From JAJFUE01 sp041687335 (GTDB lineage Bacteria > Sumerlaeota > Sumerlaeia > MVZB01), in the NCBI GenBank assembly GCA_041687335.1, contig JAWLCE010000002.1:1-64000 (forward strand): 64,000 nucleotides of DNA, written 5' to 3'. The translations under genes were made by a program, and so were the position numbers. Below are positions 28,274 through 37,188 of the stretch, piece by piece (position 1 is the stretch's first letter; every line of letters begins with the position of its first letter). The notes under the pieces were generated by a model. It did no database searches, was not told where the DNA came from, and saw nothing but the letters and a program-made list of their open reading frames with translations.

Positions 28274-28618
28274 ATGAAAATGATCATTGCCATTCCCACT
28301 GTCGGCGGCCAGCTCTGCCCGCACTTCGGCCACTGCGACCGGTTCGCGCTCGTTCGGGTCGATGAGGCCGGGCGTCAGATCCATGAGGTTCGCTACGAGA
28401 CACCGCCCCCGCATGAACCGGGCGTGCTGCCCGGCTGGCTTCATCAGCTCGGCGCCGGGTTGGTGATCGCGGGCGGCATGGGCCAGCGCGCCCTGTCGCG
28501 CTTCGCCGACTATGGCATCGAAGTCGTGGTCGGCGCGTCAGTCGGCACCCCCGAGCAGCTTGTGGCGGATTACCTCAACCGTAAGCTGGCGACCGGCTCC
28601 AATGTGTGTGACCACTGA
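28274..28618 (+). CDS. NifX/NifB-like protein
   Basis: This 114-aa protein begins MKMIIAIPTVGGQLCPHFGH, a form with a CPHFGHC motif, and has GAGLVIAGGMGQRA. It ends with a Cys-His tail NVCDH that may bind metal. The ribosome site GAAAGGA is well placed. It is the third NifX-like gene of the module and probably shares the sigma-54 transcript starting near 27689. Confidence 0.85.
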   Translation: MKMIIAIPTVGGQLCPHFGHCDRFALVRVDEAGRQIHEVRYETPPPHEPGVLPGWLHQLGAGLVIAGGMGQRALSRFADYGIEVVVGASVGTPEQLVADYLNRKLATGSNVCDH

Positions 28619-28698
28619 GGCCGCCCCAAAAGGCGCTTTCGCGTGTTTACGGGCATGGTTGTGGGCGCAAGGCCGCCTGCCGGCGGGGAGGTTAGCAG

Positions 28699-28727
28699 TT
28701 GACCCTCCGGGCCGAATGGTCAAGAAT
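28699..28727 (+). promoter_or_regulatory. Candidate sigma-70 promoter for the glycan operon
   Basis: TTGACC and AAGAAT are separated by 17 bases and lie about 85 bases before the first glycosyltransferase gene. The -35 is strong and the -10 moderate. Confidence 0.4.
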
Positions 28728-28808
28728 CAGGCCCGAAACCAGGGAGCCGGTATTGCTCCGCCATGCAGGGGGGGGATCGGCCATGTCGCGCGCGAGGGTC
28801 GCAGTTCC

Positions 28809-29933
28809 TTGAAGATCACGATGCTGGGTTACAATCCGCCGGCGGGATACTCTGGGGGGCGCTATTATTCATGGATGGTGGCCGAGGGGCTGGCGCTGGC
28901 CGGCCACGAGGTGACCTACCTGACCAACCACAGGCCGGCGTTTCTGGGGGATTTCAAGGATTTTCCGGCCCATCGCCAAGTCCGCCTGCGGCTGACCCAC
29001 GATTTTTTCTGGGACCTGCCGCGCCGGGCGCAGGACCTGCTGATCCTCGTCCCGCATCGCGACCTCAACCCGTCGTTTTACTTCAAGGCAGAAATGCACG
29101 CCCGGCTGATCGGGGCGCAGCTGGCCAGCATCAGTTTCGAGACCCCCAACTGGTTTAACGGGGTGGCGCCGGTGGCGCATGACACCGACCTGTGGAAACA
29201 CTGGCGCCAGCTGGGCCGCCGGATGCGGCTGATCATCTCGCTGACGGCCACCGGGCAGGGCCATGCCCAGAAATGGTTCGGCGAAACCAACGGCACACGC
29301 TTCGATTATTGTTACCCGCCGATCAACACGATCGTGGCCGACGCGGTCGAGGAGACGGCGGGCGAGCCGCGGATCGTGCTGTTCGGCCGCTTCAGCAATG
29401 CCCAGCACAAGGGGAGCGATGCGATCGACCAGTTGCTCGACCCGGCGATGAAGGGCCACCGCCTGCACCTGATCGTGGGGACGGGCAAGGTGCCCGACGC
29501 GATCCGGCAGGGGATCGAAGAGCGCACCCGCGAGCTGGGGATCGGGCTGCAGGTCCACCATGAGCTGACCGACCGCGAGAAATTCCAGCTGATCAAGGGG
29601 GCGCGCCTGCTGATGTTCCCCTCGCTGTTCGAGGGCTATGGGATTCCGCCGGTGGAGGCCCAGTATTGCAACGTCCGCTGCGTTGCCTTCGACCTGCCGG
29701 TCCTGCGCGAGGTCAACAAGGACGGCATCCGCTACGCCGAGTATGGCAACTATGAGGACTTCCGCCGCCTGAGCGCCGAGGCGCTGGCGGCCGGGCCGCC
29801 GCCGGCGGGCCTGCGCGAGGCGATCGAGCCGGTGGCGCGCTTTGAGGCCTTTGCCGACCGGATCGGCCGGGTGATCGAGCAGGGACTGGCCGGGAGGGCG
29901 CCCGAGCCGGCGCGGGAGCTGAGTACAAGATGA
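28809..29933 (+). CDS. GT-B glycosyltransferase (GT1/GT4 type)
   Basis: This 374-aa cytoplasmic enzyme probably adds a sugar to a surface glycan. It begins KITMLGYNPPAGYSGGRYYS, a typical GT-B N-terminal strand. IVLFGRFSNAQHKGSDAIDQ and a C-terminal donor-site region LLMFPSLFEGYGIPPVEAQ (Glu-x7-Glu type) follow. The open frame extends to 28512, through the NifX-like gene, and is not real there. A TTG at 28809 with GAGGG ten bases upstream is the best start; the ATG at 28821 is an alternative. Its stop overlaps the next start (ATGA), so the locus is an operon. Sugar and acceptor are unknown. Confidence 0.82.
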   Translation: MKITMLGYNPPAGYSGGRYYSWMVAEGLALAGHEVTYLTNHRPAFLGDFKDFPAHRQVRLRLTHDFFWDLPRRAQDLLILVPHRDLNPSFYFKAEMHARLIGAQLASISFETPNWFNGVAPVAHDTDLWKHWRQLGRRMRLIISLTATGQGHAQKWFGETNGTRFDYCYPPINTIVADAVEETAGEPRIVLFGRFSNAQHKGSDAIDQLLDPAMKGHRLHLIVGTGKVPDAIRQGIEERTRELGIGLQVHHELTDREKFQLIKGARLLMFPSLFEGYGIPPVEAQYCNVRCVAFDLPVLREVNKDGIRYAEYGNYEDFRRLSAEALAAGPPPAGLREAIEPVARFEAFADRIGRVIEQGLAGRAPEPARELSTR

Positions 29934-32086
29934 TTGTCTGGACCGACCACTTTCCGACATCCAAGCGTCCACTCGGCTACCTGCGGCTGCTCAAGGCGCG
30001 CCACCGCTATTTCGTCCACTATGGCCTGGACCGCTGGGGGCGGCCGGTCAAGCGGCCGGGCTACCAGATGGAGATCCGTTCGTGGCGCGACATGTATCGC
30101 GGGCGCCCGTGCTTCGTCATCGGCAACGGCCCCAGCCTCGCCAAGATGGACCTCTCGCCGCTTGCCTCGGAGATCACGATCGGCTGCAACGGGATCTACA
30201 AGAGCTTTCCGGAGTGGGGGTTCCATACCACCTTCCTGCTGTTCGAGGATACCGAGCAGACGGAATTGCGGGGGCCGGATATTCACGACGTCCGGGGGCC
30301 GATCAAGATGGCCTCGATCTACAATGCCTATGCCTTCGGCGCCGACAAGAACACCTATTTCTTCAACGCACGCCGCGCGGACGGCTACTACTGGAAGCAG
30401 CTGGCGCCGAGGTTTTCCGAGGAATTTGACCAGATCGTCTACCTTGGCTCGACGGTCACCACGATCGGGCTGCAACTGGCCTTCCACCTGGGCTGCGACC
30501 CGGTCTACCTGATCGGCTGCGATCACACCTATGGCGAACTGGGCAAGCGGTTTCCGCCCGGCAAGCTGACGATCACCGAGGAGAACTACCCGCTGGTCCA
30601 GGAGTGCCACTTCTCGAAGGATTACTACAAGATCGGCCAAGTGATCGGCGTGCCCAACGTCGCCATCCAGGAGGCGGCCTATGGCAAGGCGCGCGAGGTC
30701 TACGAGAAGCATGGCCGCACGGTGCTCAACGCGGGCGTGGACAGTCACCTTGACGTCTTCGAGCGCAAGCCGTTCAGCGAGATCTTTGCCGGGCGGCGGC
30801 TCAAGGTGCTCTTCCTGTCGCACGCGGCGACGCGCAGCGGGGCGCCGCTGAGCCTGCGCACGCTGGTGCGCCACTTCCGCGACCGGATGGGCTGGGAGCC
30901 ACGCCTGCTGGTGCGCAAGCGCAACGGCGAGATCGGCCCTTTTGCCGAGCTGGGGCCGGCCGACTTCTTTTACAAGCACTTCTACCCCGACCGCGACGGG
31001 ACCCACTCGCACTCGAGCGGCAAACTGATCGTCAACCATCTCAAGGCGATCCGGCAGAAGGGCTTTCACCCGCGGGCGCTGCTGGCCACGCTGGCCCAGC
31101 GTCGCGACCGGATGCGGCGCCAGGCGGCCCACGAGGCGGAGCTGCGCCGCCAGCTGCGCCGCTGGCAGCCTGACTTGATTTACTCCAACACCGCGCTCAA
31201 CGGCGATGTGATCGACAAGCTGGGGCTGGAGGGGGTGCCGGTGGTGGCCCACGTGCGCGAGCTGGCCGATACCTTCAAGCTGCTCAACCCGGCCCAGCTC
31301 GAGAGCTTCCGCCGGAGGCCGGACTATTACCTGCCGGTTTCGGGGGCCGTGCGCGACTACCTGGCCGCCGAGCAGAAGATTCCGACCGAGCGCATGAGCG
31401 TGGCGCCGGTCGCGCTCGAGCACGACCGCCTGCGCGAGCTGGCCGAGGCCGTCCCGACCGAAGCCATCCGCGAGCAGCTTGGCCTGGCCGAGGGCGCGCT
31501 TCTGATCGGCGGGGTCGGCTACCTGAATGAGCGCAAGGGGCCCGACATCTTCCTGGCGGTGGCGAAGAAGGTCATCGACCAGCTTGGCGCCGGCCAGCCG
31601 GTGCATTTCGTCTGGCTGGGCGAGGGCGAGCTGCTGACGCGCCTGCGCCAGCGGAGTGAAAAATTCGGCATCCGCGACAAGGTCACCTTCACGGGGCTGG
31701 TGGATAATCCATATCCGTACATCCGTGCGATGGACCTGGTGCTAATGACCTCGCGTGACGATCCGTTCCCGCGGGTCAACCTGGAGGCGGGGCTGTTCGG
31801 GGTGCCGATGATCGCCTTTGACGGCAGTGGCGGCTCGCGCGAGTTCGCCGAGGACCAATGCGGGCTGGTCGTCCCGCACCTGGACATCCAGGCGATGCAC
31901 GCGGCGACAGTCAAGCTGGTCCGCGACCCGGCGCTGCGTCGCCAACTGGGCGACAACGCACGCCGCAAGGTGCTGGAGCAATATGGTGTCGAGACGGTCG
32001 CCCCGGCCATCGAGGCGCGGCTGCGCGAGCACCTGCCCCAACTGGCTCGGCGGTTGGATGGCCAGGGCGGCGGCGGCGACTCATGA
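29930..32086 (+). CDS. DUF115 (MptE/Maf-like) - GT4 glycosyltransferase fusion
   Basis: This 718-aa protein joins two domains. Residues about 45-280 form a DUF115-type Rossmann domain: CFVIGNGPSLAKMDL (61-75), then YLGSTVTTIGLQLAFHLG and YLIGCDHTYG. This fold is shared by motility-associated Maf glycosyltransferases and several pseudaminic or sialic acid-transfer proteins. Residues about 288-715 form a GT4-type GT-B enzyme: KVLFLSHAATRSGAPLSL, GGVGYLNERKGPDIFL and a donor site DDPFPRVNLEAGLFGVP. The protein probably performs two steps in assembling one glycan. It overlaps both neighbours by 4 bases. Confidence 0.82.
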   Translation: MIVWTDHFPTSKRPLGYLRLLKARHRYFVHYGLDRWGRPVKRPGYQMEIRSWRDMYRGRPCFVIGNGPSLAKMDLSPLASEITIGCNGIYKSFPEWGFHTTFLLFEDTEQTELRGPDIHDVRGPIKMASIYNAYAFGADKNTYFFNARRADGYYWKQLAPRFSEEFDQIVYLGSTVTTIGLQLAFHLGCDPVYLIGCDHTYGELGKRFPPGKLTITEENYPLVQECHFSKDYYKIGQVIGVPNVAIQEAAYGKAREVYEKHGRTVLNAGVDSHLDVFERKPFSEIFAGRRLKVLFLSHAATRSGAPLSLRTLVRHFRDRMGWEPRLLVRKRNGEIGPFAELGPADFFYKHFYPDRDGTHSHSSGKLIVNHLKAIRQKGFHPRALLATLAQRRDRMRRQAAHEAELRRQLRRWQPDLIYSNTALNGDVIDKLGLEGVPVVAHVRELADTFKLLNPAQLESFRRRPDYYLPVSGAVRDYLAAEQKIPTERMSVAPVALEHDRLRELAEAVPTEAIREQLGLAEGALLIGGVGYLNERKGPDIFLAVAKKVIDQLGAGQPVHFVWLGEGELLTRLRQRSEKFGIRDKVTFTGLVDNPYPYIRAMDLVLMTSRDDPFPRVNLEAGLFGVPMIAFDGSGGSREFAEDQCGLVVPHLDIQAMHAATVKLVRDPALRRQLGDNARRKVLEQYGVETVAPAIEARLREHLPQLARRLDGQGGGGDS

Positions 32087-33780
32087 AGGGTCTCGTCCTA
32101 TTTCTGACCTATGACCGGGCCAAGGCGGTGCGGGCGCGGGAGTTCCTCTCAGCCTGCCTGGGACGCTGGCGCGGGCTGGACTGGACCGTCGTCGAGATCG
32201 ACAACCAGCAATGCGAGCGGCCGTGGGAGCCGGCGGCCGCGGCGGCGGGGCGCTGGTTCACCGTCGGCGGCGACAACGACTGCGCCGAATTTTCGGGGCT
32301 CGACCGCGGCTGGCACGAGAGCGCCCGGCGGCTGGGTGAGGACTTCGATTTTATCCTGCTGACCAACGATGCCCTGCTCAACTCCAAACCGGCCGATCAG
32401 GTCGAGCGGCTGGAGGAGGAGCTGATCCGCCAGGCAGTCAGCGGCGGGGTGGCCATCGGCTGGATCGATACCTTCGCCCGGGTCAGTCCCCGCCCGCTCG
32501 ACACCTGCCTCAAGCCGATGCGGCTGCTGGGGCGGCCGCTGCGTCGCTGGCTCTGCTCAGCCTTTCTGATCCTGCCGCTGGCCGTCTTCAGGCGGGTCAT
32601 CCCGCTGGCCGCAGTCAGCGATACGGCGGCGATCTATGGCGATTTCGAGCGACCGTTCCGGTCCGGTTGCGGCCTGAGCCGCAATTATCAGCAATTCCTA
32701 CTCGATCATCAGGCTCGCAAGTGGTACCGACGCTATCGGCTGAGCGCCGAGACCTTCCCGACCTTCAAGGCCAAGACCCGCTCCATCATCAACGAGCACC
32801 TGCTGGCGGTGCGGCTGCTTGCGACGGGGGCGGACTGGCTCGACTTGGGGGCTGCGGCGCGCGAGCGCAAGGCAAACCCCACGGCCCCGCCCGACTTGCG
32901 GCGGCTGCTTGTGGCCTCCACCCGCCAGTGGCGCGGCGAAGTCAAGCGTTCGGCGATCCAGTATTACAAGGGCTTGCTGGGGCGCCCGGGGCAGGCGCAG
33001 GAAGATGCGAGTGAGCCGACTCGGGGCCAGACGATCAAGTATCCCTTTGGCGCGCGCTCCTTCGATCACGCGATTGAGTCGGCCCACGGGCGGGTCGTGC
33101 TGCTGCGGAGTCACGGCCCGGCGGCGATCCTGGCCGTCGATCGCACGCGCGGCGACGCCGCCCATCCCGAGCCGGTCGCCGTTGGTGACGTGCTGTTCCG
33201 GCTCGATGTCTCGGGGTTGAATCCCGACCGGCACCACAGCGTGTCCGAGGTGCTGAGCGTCGTCGTCGAGGAAATCGGGTCCGACCACTCGCTCAAGATG
33301 GGCCTCCAGTTCCTCGGCCGCAAGCTGGTGCTCCATGCCGGGGGGGAGATCGAGCTGCCCGGCGGGCTGAAGCTGCGCGAGGGGGCACTGGCGGATGCGG
33401 CGGGGAGGACCCTGCTGGGCTTGTCGGGCGGCACGGTCGCGCTGGCGGCCGACACCGCAATCGAGCAGCGGCTGATCCACCGTCCCATTGATTTACACGT
33501 CACGGCCGACGGGGTCATTCCCAACCATGGCGCCTTTATCCGGCTCCTTGCGGGCGAGGACCTGGTGCTGGAGGGCTTGCCGACGATCGCGACCGAGCAG
33601 GCGGCGGTCGGGCAGACGCTGATCCTCGCCAATGCCTCGGCGGGTGGGCGCTCGATCCAATTGATGAGCGATACCCGCCGCCCTGGAACGCGCCTGCACC
33701 TGAAGGGCGAATCGCTGACGTTGTGGCCGAGCGACCTTGCGCAGTTCATCTGGGACGGTGAACAATGGGCCCAGCTCTAG
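32083..33780 (+). CDS. Glycosyltransferase-like protein with beta-rich C-terminal domain
   Basis: This 565-aa protein is coupled to the preceding gene by an ATGA overlap. Residues 1-240 look like a GT-A nucleotide-sugar fold: MKGLVLFLTYDRAKAVRA, GDNDCAEFSGLDRGWHESAR, then DFILLTNDAL. No clear DxD catalytic motif could be fixed. Residues about 330-565 are beta-rich and Gly-rich (AAVGQTLILANASAGGRSIQ), resembling repeats of tail-fibre or adhesin stalks rather than an enzyme. It probably works in the same glycan pathway. The family is assigned mainly from context. Confidence 0.5.
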   Translation: MKGLVLFLTYDRAKAVRAREFLSACLGRWRGLDWTVVEIDNQQCERPWEPAAAAAGRWFTVGGDNDCAEFSGLDRGWHESARRLGEDFDFILLTNDALLNSKPADQVERLEEELIRQAVSGGVAIGWIDTFARVSPRPLDTCLKPMRLLGRPLRRWLCSAFLILPLAVFRRVIPLAAVSDTAAIYGDFERPFRSGCGLSRNYQQFLLDHQARKWYRRYRLSAETFPTFKAKTRSIINEHLLAVRLLATGADWLDLGAAARERKANPTAPPDLRRLLVASTRQWRGEVKRSAIQYYKGLLGRPGQAQEDASEPTRGQTIKYPFGARSFDHAIESAHGRVVLLRSHGPAAILAVDRTRGDAAHPEPVAVGDVLFRLDVSGLNPDRHHSVSEVLSVVVEEIGSDHSLKMGLQFLGRKLVLHAGGEIELPGGLKLREGALADAAGRTLLGLSGGTVALAADTAIEQRLIHRPIDLHVTADGVIPNHGAFIRLLAGEDLVLEGLPTIATEQAAVGQTLILANASAGGRSIQLMSDTRRPGTRLHLKGESLTLWPSDLAQFIWDGEQWAQL

Positions 33781-33805
33781 GCCGGGGTCGGAGGCAATCG
33801 GCAGC

Positions 33806-36800
33806 ATGAATCAGGGGCTTGTCAAACTCAAGGCGGGGCTCGCCTGGTCGGTCAACGGCATAGCGCCGCTGCGCGCGCTCTTCCTGCGCCTGGCACTGGA
33901 CCGCCGACTGCTGCGCGGGGTGGTCACCGACGGCGCCTTCCTGCAGCGCACGCTCCACGACCCCGACGTCCAACTGGCGATGAAGATCCTGCTGAGCGAG
34001 GAAAAGTTCATTCATCGGCTGGTGCTCGACGACCAGGTCCTCGACCGCCTGCTGGTCGACAAGAAATTCATCCCTGAGTTGGGGCGCAAGCCGCGGTTCC
34101 TCGAGCAACTGGTCAAGCTGCCGCAGGTGATGACGAGACTGGCCGACCACCCCGCGCTGGCGGGGGCGATCGGCCCGCACGCGGGCTTTGCGGGACGCTA
34201 CCTGAAGCTGGGCGCCGTGCAGCGCCACCTGCTCGGCGATGAGGCTCTCGCCGGCGCCTATCTGAAGCTGTTGCTCGTCCGCCCGGGGGCGCTTTCTGCC
34301 GTGCTGGCCCACCCGGTTTTCGCCGAAGGCATCTGGAAGCACCCCAAGGCGCTGGCCGGCCTGCTGGGCGATGACCGGTTCCTCGCCCACCTGCTGGCAA
34401 ACAAGCCGGCGCTGGCGGCGCTGGCAAGGCGGCCGGAGTTTGCGGCGGCGCTGGCGGATGATGCGGGTTTTGTCGCCGCAATTATCGATGGGCCGCTGGC
34501 GCCGCAGCTCATTCTCGAGAACCGGCAACTGTTAAGCGGCCTGCTGGCGGACGATGCGGCGCTCGATCTGGCCCAGGTGGCGCTGCTCAATTCCGAGACG
34601 CGCCTGAGATCGGTGCTGGCCCAGCCGGCGGCGGGGCGGCAACTGGCGCATGATCCCAAACTGCTGGGCCTCCTGCTCCAACTGCCGGAACTGAGCCAGC
34701 GGATCATCGTCGATGCGGGCGTGCAGGCGGGGGTGCTGCGCCATGCGGGCTTCCTCAAGCGGCTGGGGCAGGAGACCGAAACACTCGCCCAGGTTCTGAC
34801 GACCCACTCGCTGCTCCGCATCCTCAAGGAGACGCCGGAGCTGAGCCGGGGCCTGCTCGAGGAGGGGGGCCTCCTGAAGGATGCCCAGCTCCGCGGCCAA
34901 TTGCTGGCCTCCGATGTCATGCTGGCATGCATCGACCGCAATGTCGATTTCCAGCGCGCGCTGCTGCTCAAGACCGGCATCGGCCGACTCGTGCCGGCGA
35001 TCCCTGAGCTGGCCGCCCGGATCAGCCATGACCCCCGCTTCGTCGAGCAGCTCACAGGCGACGAGTCGTTCATTGTGCGCTTCATCGCCGATGAAAAGGT
35101 TCACCACAAGATCGCGGGCAACGACGCGCTCGCCTCCTCGATCATCATGAAGCGGCTGGGGCTGGACAGGGGCCTCTGGAAGCGCGTCCTCAAGTCGCTC
35201 GACCACGACCAGCTGGTCGACTGGCTGCGTGCGGACGAGCCGCTGATGGCGCGGCTGCTGGGCGATCCGGCAGTGACCGAGCGGCTTGCCCGCGATGAGT
35301 CGTTCATCGTGCGCTTCATTGCCGACAAGAGGATTCACCACAAGATTGCGGGCAACGACGCGCTCGCCGCCTCGATCATCATGGAGCGGCTGGGGCGGGT
35401 CGACGGCCTCTGGAAGCGCGTCCTCAAATCGCTCGACCGCAAGCAGCTGGCCGACTGGCTGCGCGCGGACGAGCCGCTGATGGCGCGGCTGCTGGACGAT
35501 CCGGCAGTGACCGAGCGGCTCGCGCGCGACGAGTCGTTCATCGTGCGCTTCATCGGCAATGAAAGGGTTCACCAGAAGATCGCCGGCAACGATGCGCTCG
35601 CCGCCTCAATCATCATGAAGCGGTTGGGGCAGGACCCGGACCTTTGGAAGCGCGTCCTCAAGTCGCTCGACCGGGAGCAGCTGGCCGGGCACCTGAGCCG
35701 GGACGCGGCGCTGCTCGACGGCCTGCTGCACGACCCGATCCTCATCGAACGGCTGGCCGGCGACGAGAGTTTTGTCATCCCCTTTATCAGCCACGAGCGG
35801 GTCCACCGCAAGATCGCGAACAATGACGCGCTCTCGGCGTCGATCCTGGGCCGGCGGCTGGGCGGCGACGACGCGCTCTGGCGGCGGCTGGCCAGGGAGC
35901 GCCCCTTCCTGGAGGGTCTTGCGGCGCGGCCGCAGGTCTGCCTCTCCGCGCTGGTTGAAAGCGGAGGGATCGATCAGCCCGCAATCCGCCGTGCCGGCGA
36001 CGCCCGCATCCGCTACGGCGAGCTGCTGGACCGGCTGGCCCCGTGGTTCCTGCCGCTTGACCCGGTCGATCCCCGCCGCCGCCAGGTCGAGCGTGAGCTG
36101 ACGGAACCGGCAAAGGTTCCCGAGGCCGTCTGCAGCGTCATCACCCGTGGCCGGCATGCGCTGCTCGGGGAGGGGCAGGTCGAGTATACCGATCGTCATT
36201 CGCTCTGGACGCAGATCAACGAGATCTTCCTGGACGAAGACTATTATTTCGAGACCGGGCGCGAGCGGCCCGTGATTCTCGATTGCGGGGCGCATATCGG
36301 GCTGGCGACGCATTACTTCAAGAGGCTCCACCCACAGGCGCGCGTGGTGGCCTTCGAGCCCGCGCCCGACACTTTCCAGATGCTGTCGCGGAACATCCAT
36401 GCGCTCGGGCTGGAGGGGGTTCAGTTGCATCAGGTCGCGCTCGGCGGGGCCGACGGCGTGGCCGATTTTCACCTCTCGCGCGATTATCCGATGGCCAACT
36501 CGCTGACGACCCGCCGCCACCAGTTCGGTGACACGCTCGAGACCGTTCAGGTTGAGGTCCGGCGCCTGAGCTCGTTCCTCGATGGCCCCGTCGATTTTCT
36601 CAAGCTCGACATCGAGGGGAGCGAACAGGAGGTGCTGGCCGAATGTGGCGACGCCCTGCGCCGGGTGCATCACCTGTTCATCGAGATCCACCTGGGCGAG
36701 CCCGGCCAGGGCGACCGGCTGCTCGCGATCCTCGCGTTGCTCGAGCAGCAAGGCTTCACCTGCCAGATCGCCAAGGCGCACAATTACCAGATTCAGTCGC

Positions 36801-36883
36801 AGGTGCGCCCGATGAAATGGGTGCGCCAGTGCTATTCGCTCAACATCTGGGGTGTGAACGAGTCGTTCGGGACCGCCGGCTGA
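33806..36883 (+). CDS. Alpha-helical repeat protein fused to FkbM-type methyltransferase
   Basis: This 1025-aa protein has an unusual layout. Residues 1 to about 720 are short helical repeats (pattern Leu-Leu-x-Asp-x-x-Phe-x-x-x-Leu), probably an alpha-solenoid. Within them, a 78-residue unit starting DESFIVRFI occurs four times at residues about 419-700. Residues about 790-1015 are an FkbM-family SAM methyltransferase: VILDCGAHIGLATHYF, AFEPAPDTFQ, DFLKLDIEGSEQEVL. FkbM enzymes O-methylate sugars or other surface molecules. The solenoid may tether the enzyme to a glycan or partner. The start has CGGAGG 11 bases upstream. I do not know another protein with this combination. Confidence 0.75.
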   Translation: MNQGLVKLKAGLAWSVNGIAPLRALFLRLALDRRLLRGVVTDGAFLQRTLHDPDVQLAMKILLSEEKFIHRLVLDDQVLDRLLVDKKFIPELGRKPRFLEQLVKLPQVMTRLADHPALAGAIGPHAGFAGRYLKLGAVQRHLLGDEALAGAYLKLLLVRPGALSAVLAHPVFAEGIWKHPKALAGLLGDDRFLAHLLANKPALAALARRPEFAAALADDAGFVAAIIDGPLAPQLILENRQLLSGLLADDAALDLAQVALLNSETRLRSVLAQPAAGRQLAHDPKLLGLLLQLPELSQRIIVDAGVQAGVLRHAGFLKRLGQETETLAQVLTTHSLLRILKETPELSRGLLEEGGLLKDAQLRGQLLASDVMLACIDRNVDFQRALLLKTGIGRLVPAIPELAARISHDPRFVEQLTGDESFIVRFIADEKVHHKIAGNDALASSIIMKRLGLDRGLWKRVLKSLDHDQLVDWLRADEPLMARLLGDPAVTERLARDESFIVRFIADKRIHHKIAGNDALAASIIMERLGRVDGLWKRVLKSLDRKQLADWLRADEPLMARLLDDPAVTERLARDESFIVRFIGNERVHQKIAGNDALAASIIMKRLGQDPDLWKRVLKSLDREQLAGHLSRDAALLDGLLHDPILIERLAGDESFVIPFISHERVHRKIANNDALSASILGRRLGGDDALWRRLARERPFLEGLAARPQVCLSALVESGGIDQPAIRRAGDARIRYGELLDRLAPWFLPLDPVDPRRRQVERELTEPAKVPEAVCSVITRGRHALLGEGQVEYTDRHSLWTQINEIFLDEDYYFETGRERPVILDCGAHIGLATHYFKRLHPQARVVAFEPAPDTFQMLSRNIHALGLEGVQLHQVALGGADGVADFHLSRDYPMANSLTTRRHQFGDTLETVQVEVRRLSSFLDGPVDFLKLDIEGSEQEVLAECGDALRRVHHLFIEIHLGEPGQGDRLLAILALLEQQGFTCQIAKAHNYQIQSQVRPMKWVRQCYSLNIWGVNESFGTAG
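35060..35900 (+). repeat. In-frame 234-base coding repeats, four copies
   Basis: Copies start at 35060, 35294, 35528 and 35762, each exactly 234 bases (78 codons) apart. The first three are nearly identical and the fourth diverges after about 45 codons. The near-identity indicates recent duplication by unequal recombination, so length variation between strains is expected. Confidence 0.9.
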
Positions 36884-37188
36884 ACCGGACAGGTCGGCTC
36901 TTTGAGCCGACACTGGGGCCATGGCGGGTCAAAGACCTGACCTAACGCTAGGGTCCGTAGCGGAGTCAAGATGCGCCCCAGCCCCCCGGCGCCGTACCCA
37001 TTGATTGCCCCCGCCACCCGGCTTTGTTAATCTTTTCCCAAGGGCCATCGGAATCAGCCGCCGCCGCTGGGGCTTTGTCAGGATTCAAGATCCGGGCCCG
37101 ACAGACCGTAGAGGACTGAAGGCGGAGGGGATTCGGCCAGGTTGCGGCCGGGGCCGCGCGCGCGACAGGATCGAGGATCGTTCGAGGC
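36884..37188. other. Gap before the O-antigen-ligase-like gene
   Basis: Apart from the dispersed repeat at its left end, no gene is seen. The sequence just before the ligase start holds GAGGA at 37173-37177 as a possible ribosome site. No clear promoter was found. Confidence 0.4.
36889..36944 (-). repeat. Dispersed 56-base repeat, copy A
   Basis: Read on the minus strand, it begins TAGGTCAGGTCTTTGACCC and ends GGCTCAAAGAGCCGACCTG. A second copy lies at 55700-55755 in the opposite orientation. Each holds two small hairpins (GGTC...GACC and GGCTC...GAGCC), and both copies follow the stop codon of a gene. Confidence 0.65.
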
